Part shown: positions 11,140-24,432 of the stretch, piece by piece
Layout of the letters: each line of letters begins with the position of its first letter
How positions within the stretch are numbered: position 1 is the stretch's first letter
NCBI GenBank assembly: GCA_949130495.1
Contig: OX422223.1
Span: 72,662,751-72,726,750 of the forward strand
DNA: 64,000 nt
Source of the DNA: Sambucus nigra
Taxonomy: Eukaryota > Streptophyta > Magnoliopsida > Dipsacales > Adoxaceae
Reading direction: 5' to 3'
Notes under the pieces: model-generated
Databases searched by the model: none
What the model was told of the DNA's origin: nothing
Seen by the model: only the letters and a program-made list of their open reading frames with translations
Position numbers and translations under genes: made by a program

Positions 11140-12620
11140 TTGAAGGGGGTACTGAGTTACCACCTACACTAGAGATTGATTTTCATCTTAATTTTGGTAC
11201 CAGCAATAAGTCCATATTGAGGGCACCTTTGTAATGGTTATGTTGGAGATAAGAGTGGTGGGGGTAAGCATCGCAACTTTTGAACCAATTATTTTTTTCA
11301 AAATAGTATGTCATTTGAGGAAGCTTTAGTCTTATTTGTTAATGTATGGATAATTCTCTAAGTTTATGTGTGGACCACTGGGAGCTGGGACCACCGGGAT
11401 CTAGGCAAGGCCACAATACAAATTAAGTGTTAGTTTCCACGTAGCGATGGCATGTTTGACCATTTGTGGCAAGCATATCCCTTTTTAAAGATTGAATTGT
11501 TCTTGAATTATCACCAGTTGTGGATTTTGTAGCTTGGTATTCCAAGATAGTTATTCTTATATGATATGGAGCATACCCATTTAGGTTATGCCAATTGGTT
11601 TACCAATGCTCCAATCATGTTTGTAAAATTGATGGGGAGAGTATTTTGACCATACATGGACTAATTTTTTGTTATGTTTATTTACACAATATTGATATAG
11701 AATAGGCATTCATATTAATAGTGGTTGTTACACTCGATAATGTGTCGTGGGTGGTTTAGGCCCAGACATTCAACCCTTTTTTAGGAGAAGGTATGTGAAC
11801 TGTTACCGAGGGAAGTTCTATTTACTTCTTTTAACTAAGACACAAGTTTGTGTTTCTAAGGGAGATTAATTATGCTAGAGGGTCCCAAGTTGCAAAAAGA
11901 AGTTTTGGCTAAGGCACGTGGTTCATTGTACATGGTCAGGTAAGAAGATATTAGAGTAGTGTATATCTATGTGTTCCACCTTCTAATAGTGAAGGTAAAA
12001 CACTAGAGACATCCAGAGAAGTTCAATAATTAGGCATCCTGGTGTAGAAATGGGAGAGTAGATCAATTGATTTTATCACAGAGTATCGAGGTCCTAAATG
12101 GACCATGGGGTCATATGGGTCATTGGCGACAACTTGACCAAAGTTGGTTAGGTACGATGGTTAGCAAGTTATTTGAACCAAATTGTGTCTGGGACACATA
12201 AGAGAAGGTGACCTTATTCAACGAGAGTATTTGGATAGCCTAAGTAGGTAGAAGAGCTATTAAGACACGAGAAAGCATAGATTGGAATCCCAAGAGGGAG
12301 ACTTGGTGATTTTCAAGATCTCCACAAGGATGGGAATTGTGAAGTTCATTTCGAAGGGGAAGTTGGTGCCATGATACGTAGGTCCATTTGACGGTCTTCG
12401 ATAGGGTGGGACATGTGTCTTTTGGCCTTACCCAATTACCTTCAGTGTATGTATGATGTCTTTCATGTTTACACAAAAAAGGATGTTCTTAAGGGAAACG
12501 TGGATGTTTTAGTAGTTAGAATTGATGATATTCAGTTAGTTAAGTTCGAGTTACTAGAAGTGACCTCAAAGTATATTAGGTATGAGAGAGAGAGAGAGTA
12601 GATTCTTATTTAGTAGTGAG
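11140..12620 (+). pseudogene. Gypsy (chromovirus-type) pol remnant
   Basis: Degenerate reverse transcriptase followed by integrase pieces, in broken frames on the plus strand. Recognisable parts, in order: the N-terminal RT entry (ELPPTLEIDF, from about 11153), the RT palm segment FLKIELFLNYHQL (from about 11482), TNAPIMFVKLMGRVF (from about 11602), the catalytic loop at about 11668-11697 which reads FIYTILI where the family has two aspartates, a core-integrase relic near 12120-12150, and the integrase C-terminus (KGKLVP, then YVGPF) at about 12345-12395. The family pol is about 1,000 codons or more. Here large parts between RT and integrase are missing and stops are frequent, so it cannot be functional. 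Assigned to Ty3/gypsy by the RT and the integrase C-terminal order; the exact clade is less sure. Confidence 0.75.
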
Positions 12621-12704
12621 AGGACATTTTACGGGTGAGATATTCCTAAATATTTGAGATTATGAATATAAAATAATTTACATTGAAGATGAAATTTATT
12701 GTTT

Positions 12705-12716
12705 AAGGTGGGAGGA
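12705..12716 (+). promoter_or_regulatory. Polypurine tract of the plus-strand gypsy element
   Basis: AAGGTGGGAGGA lies just after the pol remnant and just before an LTR-like start (TAATACCCCATATTT, about 12719). This is the normal position and composition of the primer for second-strand DNA synthesis. The expected TG at the LTR start is not intact. Confidence 0.65.
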
Positions 12717-12718
12717 AT

Positions 12719-15560
12719 TTAATACCCCATATTTTTATAGTATTTAGTTAATTGCTAAATTGATTATTGGTGTGTGATGATTTGACATGCGGTATGTCAT
12801 TTCATAACTTGAGATGATAGAGTTTGATATGTTATTTAGTAGATTGAGATGTGACTATAAGATATTACATATGTTGTATTACGTAATTGAGTTACATTTG
12901 ATGTGATTGTATTCTTATAGATGTTAGCGAACTCATAATTATCCAGTAAGGTAAATAAATGACCTAGTATTATGAGTAGCTATGGAATGGTCAGGGGCTA
13001 GGTATCAGGGGTTTCCTTATTTCAATTATTCCCTGTACATTGGGTCGCACCGATCATGAAGTAGGTTCTTATAATATCGATTCATAATATAATTAATTAA
13101 TAACTAAGATTTAAACTTAAGCCATGCATATTAGCTAATTAATTAATTTAATAAGATAATTAATTAACTTAATAAGATGGTTAACTCATAAAACTTGTTA
13201 AACTTTAAATAGGTTTGTGAGATACATAGAAATTCTAGTTTGAGCTTAATATAGTTAAATTTTAGTCTGTTGGATTAGTATATGGATTGGGCTAAGTCTT
13301 AGGCAATTTGGATCTTGTTTTGGACCATTTTAGTTGAGGTTATTTTAGGTACCAAGCCTAATTTCTGGATTAGTTATTTGATATAACCTATTAACTTAAC
13401 CTAAAAGTCATAATATAGTTTAGGGGAGACCTAGATGCTACGGAAGAGGTAGAGGAAACCATAACTGGAAAATTGATGTTTTTTCTTGAAGAATTGTGGA
13501 AAATTGGGATTGATTTTTAATCAATCAAAGGAAATTTTACTTTATTTAATAATATAATTAAATTTGTGCCAAAACAATAGTAATGTGTTGGAATCTGTAA
13601 AGATAACATTATAAATATGATTTTGTTCATAATCATACCATAATTCATAGTTAAGATTAATATAACGAAGAACCCTAGTTTTGCATTTAAGAACTCATGT
13701 AACTTTATTAAATACTCGATCAATTATGCCTTGAATCATTGTAATAAGATTTAGATATTATTAGATGTGAATCATACATGCTTTAATCCATAAAAGACCT
13801 AGTGTAATCATGTTAATTTATGACAATTCTTAGGATAATTTAGATCATTCTTGTAAAGAACATTAAACCTAAAGTTTATATTATTACTTTTAAGATTAGA
13901 TCCTTAAATGAGTTTTTCATCTTCTATAACTTTTATAAAATATGTTTCTAGTAATCATATGATGTTTATATGTGAAGGATAAGGGTCACTTTTGAGTTAT
14001 AAATTCTAGATTAATTGAAGGTTTTTATTTATGGCCATATTAGAATAAAGGTATAAGAAGGATGACACCTGGGCTCGTCGGATCGATCTGGGTAGATTTA
14101 TTTGATCATGATGGGTTCCCCGGTCAAGTAAAGGTTAAGGAATATTTTGGTTGGGTTTTGATTGGGGTTATATTTTGGGACTTTAGATCATTTTAGTTGC
14201 ATATTAGGGCAGTAGGTTCGGAAATTGATGCCTAGTTTAGATACTTAAGGATTCGAGTCCAAACTTATAATGCCGTGTAATTTTTAGTTATAACGTTTAT
14301 AAAATAATATAGTAGAACATAGTTGTGACTCAATGAGTAGGGGAGTGGATGATTTAGATGATTAGGTAAACTATATGTTAAAGATGATATCGAGTTTTGG
14401 GGCCTTTATTTTGGGATAATATTTATAATACCAATTGATGGTTAACGATTGTGTAGAACCTATGATAATCAAGAACACATTTATATCCCATCAAGAAGGG
14501 TAGTTTTCGATTTGGAATGATTCTTAAATATGTTAGGTGTGAGGCGATACCTATACATTGGAGTTTGGGATAGCATTGTATATAATCGATTAAAGTTTAA
14601 TGTGCATAATAACTTGTAATGAAAGAGTTTATCTATGTAAACAAATTTCATAGGGTTTGTGTTGTTTTGTTTGACTTATGTGTAATCATACTATGCATGT
14701 GTGTGTTCTCTATGGGTTACTTACTAGTAAATATTGAACAGGGCGTATATGACATCGTTGTGCATGGTATTCCCGGTGAGAGACATGCTCTACCTATATT
14801 CTATTTACCCTGATCGTATGTGTTGATGTAAACGTCTCCTGAGTGGGACAACTGGGGGGTGTTATCATACAACCATGAGTATGGGGCTTGAGTTTTGTTG
14901 TGATGGCATAGTGATTTCTCGTTGGCATTTTGATTTTGAGGTCATAAGTGTCCATACCTAATAGTTCACGAGCAATCCCCAAAGGCATTAGGGATAGGAA
15001 TTTGTAATTTTTTGTTGGGCTTAAGTATATCCCATATGATATGTAGTGAGTTGAACATACTCACATAAATTTTGGATTATGTGATTCTTGTATTCGTTGT
15101 ACATTCAAATGACAATACTAGATGTGACTGTACTATATATGTATACACTCGGGATTATGACTTGGTAATAATATTCTAGAATGTTATAAAGACGTATATA
15201 TTAAAATTCAAAGACTTATATACTAGAGATGTACATTTAGAATCATAACTTGAAATTATTAATGTAAGAGAATAAAGTTTAATAAATGACATTTCGTTAG
15301 TGTAACAGATTATTGTAGAGTAAGACATTCTGGATTTAAAAGACGAGCTTAAAACTTGAATTACTTAAAAATAAACTTAATAGGAGGAAGATATATTACT
15401 ATTCTTGTGGCCCAAATGTAGTTATATTTTATCATTATAGACTTATTAGGTTTAATCCTTATTGTTGAACTATTTTTACAGGTCTTAGAACGCATTTGTT
15501 ACTGCCGACCTGATCTGCCCATTGGAGGATTTTCTCCAACACGATCTCTAGTTATGATTT
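12719..15560 (+). mobile_element. Probable 3' LTR of the plus-strand gypsy element
   Basis: Starts directly after the polypurine tract with TAATACCCCATATTT, the usual LTR opening in this group. Sequence near 15470-15500 (TTTTTACAGGTCTTAGAACG) resembles the end of other long gypsy LTRs. It would be about 2.8 kb. I do not see an obvious matching 5' copy at 9.4-11.1 kb, so either the 5' LTR is lost or this stretch includes other insertions. No coding sequence is visible in it. Confidence 0.4.
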
Positions 15561-16089
15561 ATGGGATATAGGTGTCCATGAGTGTAGATATTTTATATTC
15601 CTATATTCATTATATTTTAAATATCACTCAATTACATTATTTTATATTTCGCAATTCATAAATTCATATGAGATGTATTCATTATTCAGAGTTGAACCTT
15701 GAGATATTACGATATATTATATTCTAGAGATGGTGTTTGATTCTATTATAATTCGGATGGTATTAAAGATGTTTTAGTATCTTCGATGTTTTATTATCTC
15801 ACATTATTTTTACTCATATCGCTTTCATTTACATTACTATGCTGAGAATGTTAATAATTATTTTATACGCCAGTGATTTTTATATTAGAACCTATCAATC
15901 TATTATGAATTTTATAGTGTGTCATACCAGTCCTATCCCCTTGATAATGGCAGCACCCCTCACTTTCAATTGTCATTTTCTCCTCATAATTACTTAGACC
16001 CCTAACACCAATGCCCCAAGTACACTCACCCATCCTATTAGGGACCTTCACAACCAAAATCAGTAGATCCTCCACCAGCGAATGAGGTT
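15561..16089. other. AT-rich spacer, no gene recognised
   Basis: Very AT-rich. From about 15950 the composition becomes proline-codon-rich on the plus strand (CCCC, CCACC, TTCCCC), which may be the start of the Tat-type gag fragment that follows. Confidence 0.4.
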
Positions 16090-16930
16090 TCCCCTTCACC
16101 TACCCCAAATAAGGAAATAAGATAGGTACAAAATGACTTGCATCTCCTACAAGAATCCATTAGAAATATCTAGACCTCTAATGAATTATCCAATATAAAA
16201 AAAATGGCTCTTTATCCTAAAGCTCAAATTCTGGATAAGTTAAAAATTCCCATCTTTAGGTTATACAAAGGGTTGGGCTCCCCCCATGCACACATGTTTA
16301 GTATCACCTACAAATGAAAGTAAAAAAAATAGACTTAGCGGTTATAGATAAAATTTTCTTCTCAATTCTATCGGGAGGGTACCTTATCTAGTATATGGTT
16401 CTAAAGTATGAGGGAACAACCAAATTATTATATGACCTATGTTAAGACTTTATCAAGCAGTACAAGTACAATGAGGAACTTGGTGTCACCCGTAAGGTCT
16501 TGGAGAGGCTAAAACAAGAGGAATGGGAAGCATACATTGTATTTCTCACCTGATGGAGAGAAAAGGTGGGTAATATGGTTAACTATACCTTCAAAAATTA
16601 TTAGATCGAAATCTTCATCAAGACCCTTTGTAAAGAAGCAGATAATGAACTTGGGCTAACCTAGATCCCTAACTTCAAAGACCTCACTCATATAAGGTGA
16701 AAAATCGAGGAAAGTTTGGTTGCCAAGGAAACTAAATCCTCTGAAGAGTCTCTCCAACCGACAAATCTATTTTCTTCCAAGAAGGGTTCACCTAGGTCTT
16801 CTAAGTCCCACATCATCACTATGGTAGTAAACTCCCAACCCGAGTCATACTAAGAACCTAACGCCTCTCAGACCCTTGTTCCCACCACTACACCTTATCA
16901 ACCTGGAACTGCTTTAAAAAGCTACCAAAA
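16090..16930 (+). pseudogene. gag: Tat/Ogre-type gypsy gag fragment
   Basis: In one plus-strand frame the segment around 16446-16505 reads DFIKQYKYNEELGVTR, followed by LKQEEWEAYIVFLT, WREKV and YTFKNY. This is the retrotransposon gag domain characteristic of Tat/Ogre elements, which packages the RNA into virus-like particles. The motif KQYKYNEE lies at 16455-16478. Stops interrupt the frame upstream and downstream (for example within LT-stop-WREKV near 16554). No protease, RT or LTR of a Tat element adjoins it on the plus strand, so it is an isolated fragment cut off at about 16930. It is distinct from, and opposite in orientation to, the large Tat element at 28.6-55.1 kb. Confidence 0.7.
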
Positions 16931-19038
16931 GGTTCTGATGATAATGAAATCATAACATGGATTCACCCTCGATATCGATATTGTACAAATGTAATGAAAT
17001 TATAACTGATAAGTAATTTAACATAAGAGATGAGAGAAATGTAGGAGAACGTATGGGTTTAAGTGCTTTTGTCGTTAGCCTACATCCATTATACAAATTA
17101 TGAGTGTGGTTATTCAAAGTAGTAGTAGGGTTTGTTAAAAGATCGATCAAAATGAAGAAAACATAGTGTGCCTTTTATAGGCTGAGGGGTGACCACTATC
17201 ATGCCCAGCTGAGATCGTGGCCTATAAGAGAATGCCATTCGTGTGTACATAAAGTAAGGTAATAATGAAAAATATTCCCCCACATGGGTTATTGATGTTT
17301 GATAACGGTTTCGATAGATCTTGCTGAAATTCCCATGTCTTTATTTCCACGCTTGTAAAACATATCAAAGGTAAAAGGTCTCGGCCTAGCCGAGATTGTA
17401 GGATCCCTTCCTCCATTATTGAGGCCTAGATGAGTCAAAGTGGTTGTCTTTGACTGATGCACCCATCTTAAAGACTAGGTATCCTGGTAAGGAGCCGGGG
17501 TGTCATTCGTATGAGACCACTATTAGATGAGACCAGTATTCAGTATGGGCGGGAACACTGATCTCATTTATGAGACGAGACTATGGTGTGATCAATTAAC
17601 TGGGTGACATATGGACGAGACTATACTTATGAATATTAATTACCCCTAGACATTAATCTTTGGTGTTAGTAGGAGGATGATGTTTGAACTTGGTTTCAGT
17701 CATCTTTAAGACGAATCTACTTAGTGTCTCATCTTACCCAAATTCATGGCATGCAGATTATAATTTTGGTGGCCCAGTTTTCTATTACTTATCGGTCATA
17801 CTTTGGGAACAAAATGGTCAAGTCATCAGACATAATGGTCATGTCTCCTCCATATGCTCTCGGGTCACATCCCACTATGAGATTTCATTCAACTATTGAT
17901 CATCCCTTGGTTGCGGCAGAGGTGGTGTGATTTGAAGGTGTAAGAGGAAGATTTATAATTTCTCATCATCTATTTTAGTTTGGCTTATCCCATTGCACCC
18001 ACTTCACCTTCATGTACATTTTTAAGACTTCAAGTGAAGAAAAGTTAGTGACCAAATGCAACAATCGAAGATCGATTGTCACTACATTAATTGGAGAAGG
18101 TATACGAGGTTTTTTCTGTGTAATCTTTCCATTCAAGGGTATTTTAAAAGAGTTTAAATTTTTTAAATATTTTGGAAGGTCGTTAGAATGAAATTGGACG
18201 TCGTTCGAATGAGTCCCTATACCTTGTTAGAATAGCTTCAACTTCATTCAAACGAGATTGAATATCACATCTTTTGGCGGGCTTTGGAATCTCATTGGAT
18301 TAGTTATTTTATATATGTTTAAACGAGAAAAGGCTACTTCATTCGAATGAAATGTACCTTCATTCGAACGAGTACACATTTTTTTACCATATTTTAAATT
18401 AAATCCTTCATATCTATCTCTTGAAGATTTTTCTCCCGGTAAATATAGAGGCGGAATTTCATTTTAATATAATCCGTTTAGACATCTTTTAGTGATCAAA
18501 ATCTTTCTTTTTTCAATCCAAACCCCTTGGATGATTTGACATCACTTTGCTAAACCACAAATAACACAATCCTTGTTCATAACCTTATGATATAAATTCT
18601 TCACTTATAAAGATAGGAATACGATTTCTTGAGATTGATCAGTTAACACCAAGGTAAGTGGAGCTTGATGTGGGTCATTGTTGAATATTCATAGCTTGTT
18701 GTTGATAATTAGGATTGAGACATTACTACGTCGCTTAATGGGTCTCTATGTTTTGAAAGTCTGTAGATGTCTATCTGTAATACCTAATTGTGAATAGTGT
18801 TGAAACATAGGTTCCTACCAAAAGGAATTTCTCCTTATCTCCTATTTTCTGTTTGTGGCTTGTTTTCATTTAGTTTCAAATATCTTGTATGTTTAGGTTC
18901 ACCTAATTTAATCAAGACAAAATTTGAACTAAATAGAATTTGGTTTGTGTTTTTGACCTCATATATGATTTATGCATATAACCGTACCACTCAACATTTT
19001 TCAAATTTGTAGGAGTGCTTGTTTTATAAGTTATTTAG
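16931..19038 (+). other. Upstream flank / unresolved 5' LTR region of the copia element
   Basis: Lies between the Tat gag fragment and the copia gag start. It should hold the copia 5' LTR, but I could not delimit it: no clear primer-binding site, and no stretch that obviously matches the sequence downstream of pol. Between 18182 and 18371 there are six copies of a short motif of the form GTTCGAATGA / ATTCGAACGA (18182, 18203, 18226, 18246, 18341, 18362). Short open frames here show no recognisable domain. Confidence 0.4.
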
Positions 19039-20280
19039 ATGAATCCTCGTGGTTATATGGATAACTCTAACAATAGGTCACCTATGTTTGATGGCTCTAA
19101 TTATTCCTATTTACAAGATTGAATGAGATCGGCTTTAAAATTGATCGACGAGCTCATCAGGCTTGATGTTAAAAAGGGGTGAAATCCTCCCACTATGACT
19201 AATGAAAATATTATTAGTCTCAAAACAGTCATAATTTGGACTGAGAGAGGTTTTAGATGGATTAAATTTAAAACTTTGGGCTCAAATGCAGGTTTTTTTG
19301 CTATCACACCTGACGAATTTCATAGTATCATAACATGTACCACGTCTAAGGAAGCATGGGATATCCTCTAACTCACGCATGAGAGTACCAATGATATGAA
19401 AGATTATAAGCTACAAAATATCACCACAAATTTTGAGACCATTAGCATGCTTGAATCGAAAATATTTGACGAATTTTATGCACGCCTATCTGATATTATG
19501 AACTCTCGCTTTAAATTAGGTGAGAAAATTCTTAAAACAAGGGTAGTTGAGAAAATTCTAAGATATCTCCTATCCTATTTTAGTGTGAAAGTCACAATCC
19601 TTAACTCTTTAGAAATTTTATATACTTTTAGGTTAAAAGAGATTGTAGGTGATCTTTAAACTAACAAAAATTATATGTTCCCCAAAACCCAAAAGAAAAG
19701 GTAAAACGGATCGCTTTAAAAGCATAATCAATAAAAATGGAGGAGGTTTTCTGACTCCAATTTTGAATTCGATGTAGACGATCTTGCTTTGTTTGGTAAA
19801 AATTTTCAAAATTTTCTCAAATTGGAAAATCAAAATTCGTTGTGGAAAATAAAAGTTTTGAGAAAGATAACAATTTCAAAGAAGGAAAAAATGTTTTTGA
19901 GTATGCTCAAATAAATGCTAGAGGAGAGTAGCCAAAGAAGATGATTCAGAGAGATGTTATGAGTGTGAGGCAAAGGGTCACAAAACCCGCAAGTGTGATA
20001 CTAGGCTTAAGAGAGAGGTCACAGGAAAAGTTATTTATAATGCCCCTCTAAGCAATAGAGATGTTAAATCTGTATATTTCGAGAATGATTCACCATAGAG
20101 ACATAACTTTTTCGCGTTAATTGCAAGTACCGTTAGCAGTTCAAGTATGTCTCATGACGATGAAGACATTTTTAAATGTGATAGCCTCAACAATATGTCA
20201 AACCATTTTAGAGAGAGTGAGGGTGATGATTTGAGTGAGGGAGGATGTGCCCTCCAACACGCTTACACTGAGATTTAAGT
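19039..20280 (+). pseudogene. gag: SIRE-type copia gag
   Basis: The likely start is the ATG at 19039, giving MNPRGYMDNSNNRSPMFDG, which fits the copia gag opening where a protein recognises RNA and assembles particles. A stop follows within 30 codons (YLQD-stop-MRSA), and a stop also precedes the longer open stretch at 19396-19659. A CCHC zinc knuckle is intact at 19955-19996 (Cys-YE-Cys-EAKG-His-KTRK-Cys), which would bind RNA. The C-terminal gag after the knuckle is acidic and broken. Order and spacing with the protease at 21.0 kb match a copia element. Confidence 0.82.
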
Positions 20281-20899
20281 TGAGTCATTAAAAACCAAAA
20301 ACCAAAAACCAAAATAAAAATTTAGCTCTTAGGGTGTTATCTTTTGAAAAGGATTTGAGATTTTCAGAGAGAATGAAACCTCGATTAAGATTTCTTCGAG
20401 TGAGCTGTTAATTTTGGCGGGGTGGGAAAATAGTGACTTGACCAATAATGTGGCTAGTTTTATGAGATATCTTCAAGCATTATTGAAGACCCGTGGTAAC
20501 TTGAAGAACGTGTTTCCCAACTCGAGAAGTATCTCAAAAGTGCCCAGGAGATAAAGGTTACATTAGAGTAAACATCTAATAAAGTTGTAAAGATCTTTCT
20601 AGGTCCCAGGTTAGGTTTTAAATAGAGGCAAGCGATAGGTTATGATGGTACATCCACTTCCTACAATGCACTCAAACCAGTTCCAAAGTTTATGATGGAT
20701 TTGTATGGGCCTCGGCCTAATCCATTAAGGAAAACTCGTCCTAAGCATTTTAACCAAGGTAGACCCAAATAAGTTTATGTTTGTACCCATTGCAAAGAAA
20801 GAGATCACCTTAGGGAATTGCAAACTAATATCTCTAGGAAGAGTTTATCACATACATGATGAAAGCTTAATGGAATAATATTAAAAGATGCATATGCCT

Positions 20900-23425
20900 T
20901 TAACACTTGTAGTTCTATGACTAGAGACAAAAAATGATAAGGGAAAGAAAAAGGTTACCTCATCTTGGGTACCTAAGAATGATGGAAAACCCCTTGTCAT
21001 TCATATTTCTCTCAAGGTTAAGGATATGTCTCAATAGTATTTTGATAGTGGATGCTCTAAGCACATGACCAGTGACAAGTCTTATTTTACCTGCATTATG
21101 GATTGTAAGGAAGAAAAAGTCACATTTGGAGATGGAAGTAGGTCTAGCATATTAGGACATGGTTGTGTGGAGATACATAGATTTACTAAGATAAAATGTG
21201 TTGTATTTTGAAGGTTTGAAAGTAAACTTGATAAGCATAAGCCAACTTTATTATACTAAATTTGCGATAAAGTTTGATCGGTCGGAACATAACATTTATG
21301 ATCAATTCGGTGAGGCTTTGCTAAGAGGTATGAGAACTACTGACAATTGCTACGGTATTATTCCCAAATCCTCTTTAGTGTGCGATAAGTCTAAGGTCTC
21401 CACCATGTAAGTTTGGCATCAATGACTAGGTCATATTAATTTTAGAGCTCTTAAGAGATTAGTCAAGAAAGACCTAGTTCGTGGCTTACCATCACTTGGA
21501 AACTCAACTTCCTTGGTTTTCTTTCCTTACCAACAAGGGAAAAAAATCAAATGTCTCTAGAGGAAGTTGAATACTATTGCCACCTCCTATGTTTTAGAAT
21601 TGATACACATAGATATTTTGGGTACCAAGTATATGGATAGCATTAGTGGTAAGAAGTTTATCCTTGTAATGGTTAATGACTTTTCAAGATATTCTATCAT
21701 TCAATTTCTTAGAGAAAAACCCGATGTTGTTGAGTCCTAATAACTAAATGATGTATTCTACAGAACCAACATGGTTTCACAACAAAGTCGGATTCATAGT
21801 GACAATGGTACCTAATTTAAAGAAGACGGATATTTTGTCATTACGTCAGCATTAAATATGAGTTTTCAGTTGCTCATACTCCTCAACAAAATGGGATTGC
21901 TGAGAGAAAGAATCAAACAATGCAAAAGATAGATAGATCCATGATTCTTGGAAGAAACATGCATAGACGTTTTTGGACGAATGTGATTAATTCTACATGT
22001 CATACACTGAATAAGTTCTATTTTTGTTTACACACATGTTACAATCCATATGAGTTTTGGATAGGGAAAAAACCCCAAGATATTGTATTTTTTATTTTTA
22101 GGAGTCCTCGCTATATCCTTAGAGATAAAGATTACTTAGGGAAGTTCTACTTTAGAAGCAGTGGGGGAATATTTTTAGGGTATTGATCATTTAGTAGTGC
22201 CTAACACTGAAATCTCTAAGGTCATATTATAAATAACCATAATGATTAGAGATAATGGGTTAGATATGTTTATTGATCCTGACCTTGTGTATGAGAACAA
22301 TGTACTCCCTATGACAACCACATTATTCCCCACATCACCAAAGTGGACCGCATTCTTGATATAGAGGATCCACCTTCTTGGGTTTGAAGGAGTCTTGACC
22401 ATTCCTACATATTTGGTGATCCCATACTAGGTGTCAAGACTCATGCTCAACTAAGACTCACACTCAACTAGAGAATGTGGTTAGCTACATGTGGTGTTAT
22501 ATTTGTTACTCAAGTCTATATAGATGATATAGTCTTTGGATTCATGTGTACCCAACATGCTCACACTTTTTAGGGAGAGATAAAGAGTGAGTTTGAGCTT
22601 GGTTGGTGAACTCACATTCTTCTTAGATATCCAAGTGCAAAAACTTGAGAATGGGATATTTTTATCTCAATCTAAATATTCTAGGGACCTAATGAAGAAG
22701 TTTGGTTTAGACTCCGCTAAGCACGCGCTCACACCCATGCGTTTATCGACTAAGCTTTGAAAATATACTTTAGGCAAGGACATAGAGCAAACACTTTATT
22801 GGAGTATGAAAGGTAGTCTCCTCTACTTGATCACTAGCCATCCAAACATAGCTTTTAGTGTTGGAGTTTGTGCAAATACCTAAAAAAGTCTCACTTACAT
22901 TCCCTTGAGTTTATCATCAAATATGTGAGTATCACTTTTTCCTATGGAATTTGGTATTCCTTTGATACTGATGACCATTTGTCGACTTATTCGGATGGCA
23001 ATTGAGACAATAATGTTGACGGTTGCAAAAGCACATCCGGTAGAAGCTTTTACTTTGGGAGTGCTCTTGTCTCTTGGTTAAACAAGACGTAAAATTACAT
23101 TTCCTTGTCTATGAAAAAGGTTGAGTACTTCGGTTCCAGGAGTTTTTGCGCACAACTCTTATGGATGAAGTAAATGTTAGATGATTATGGGATTACTCAA
23201 GGCAAAATGACTATGTCTTGCAATAATACGAGTGTAATCCACATTTATCGTAATCCAATCCAACATTCCCATACAAAGAACATTAGGATTCATGATAACT
23301 TTATTCGTAATCTTATTGAGGAAAAGATTGTTTCAATGAGCTTTATGCGTACCAAACATCAATTGGACGACATTTTCACTAAACCTTTAGATGCACTTAG
23401 ATTTAAGGATCACAAGAAGTCTTGA
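20900..23425 (+). pseudogene. pol: SIRE-type copia pol (protease, integrase, RT, RNase H)
   Basis: Domains appear in the copia order. Protease: DSG at 21044-21052 followed by CSKHMT. GAG-pre-integrase near 21412-21540, where two expected zinc-binding cysteines read F and Y (VFFPYQQGK). Integrase: catalytic D at 21612, D at 21801 (HSDNGT) and E at 21902 (NGIAERKN), all three kept. RT: only the C-terminal half remains, with YIDDIVFG at 22517-22540. RNase H: DGCKSTSGRS near 23009, then QLLWMK and the C-terminus at 23174-23425 ending in TGA. Integrase-before-RT order identifies Ty1/copia. The gag opening and the RNase H end (LLWMK, then MLDDYGI) resemble the SIRE lineage. The RT N-terminal half between about 22200 and 22490 is largely deleted, and many stops and frameshifts are present. 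Confidence 0.88.
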
Positions 23426-24432
23426 GTATTTGTGCTCTTTATTGAGTTTGGATATACTCTCTAGTATAGTGTGTTTATCATATTCTTATCATTTGTCCCC
23501 ATTACTAGATTGTATTCTTATGTTTATATTTTGAAAAATTCAAAAATATTTTGTTTTCTTTAGAAAAAGTTTAAATTTTTTTTTTGTTTTTGAGAAGAAT
23601 TTTAAATAAAATCAAAAATATTTTTATATTTTGTTTGCATTTAAGATGTTTGAATCACAATTACATTTCATCCTTTCATATGTCTTTCATTTGATGACTA
23701 CGTCCTTCATACTAGACTCTTTATATCGCCTTTATTTCACACATGCATGAACCTTTTGAACATTGTTCTTGCTTGTTGTATGTCGAATAAGGTGTTCTCA
23801 TCTCAACCATTCTTAATAATGAACCAAATGTACTATGAATTAATTGGGCTTCTAAGATCATTTCTCAAAATTTTCTGCTCGAATTATTTTTTGTTTATGC
23901 ATTAGAAAGGGGCTACAAAGGAAGAAGTCTTCTTTGTGTTAAAGGCCACCATAGACAAGAGCCTAAAAGATGATTTTGGCACATAAAAATAAAAGTGCTA
24001 AGGCCTTTTTTTTGTTTCATTGATTCTTAATTCACAAGAGCTATATGATTCTCTCAAAAATTTTGAGAGTTTATGCTCAAAATGTGAGATTTTGAGGGTG
24101 TAATAAGTCGAAGATCAATGGGTTTGCACAATAAAATTCCTTCAAAGACATTAAATAGTTTGGCATTATGGATTTGAGAAGAATTAAAACCCGTGAGATT
24201 TTTCATAAGTCAAGTCAATGTCATTTCGTTCAACAATTTTACTAAATGTTAAATTGAGCTCGTTCTATAGGAGTATGTAGTTGACTTTGTGCACCTTTCC
24301 TACATATGACTATATTAAATTTCTTATGTATTAAGTTCACACAATTTCATTCCATTTCCATGATTCGAATATTTATGTGGTACTCCATGGTGTGAATATT
24401 TATATTTGTACTTACATGTATATTTATATATA
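23426..24432 (+). other. Copia 3' region upstream of the CACTA insertion
   Basis: A 1-kb stretch after the copia pol stop, with no recognised gene. SIRE elements commonly have a long region between pol and the 3' LTR, sometimes with an envelope-like frame; none is visible here. It ends at the target duplication ATA (24433-24435) of the CACTA element, and the copia sequence appears to resume at 28475. Confidence 0.5.

Noticed and set aside
12240..12476. Minus-strand frame of 78 codons
   Set aside because: Antisense to the integrase C-terminus on the plus strand.
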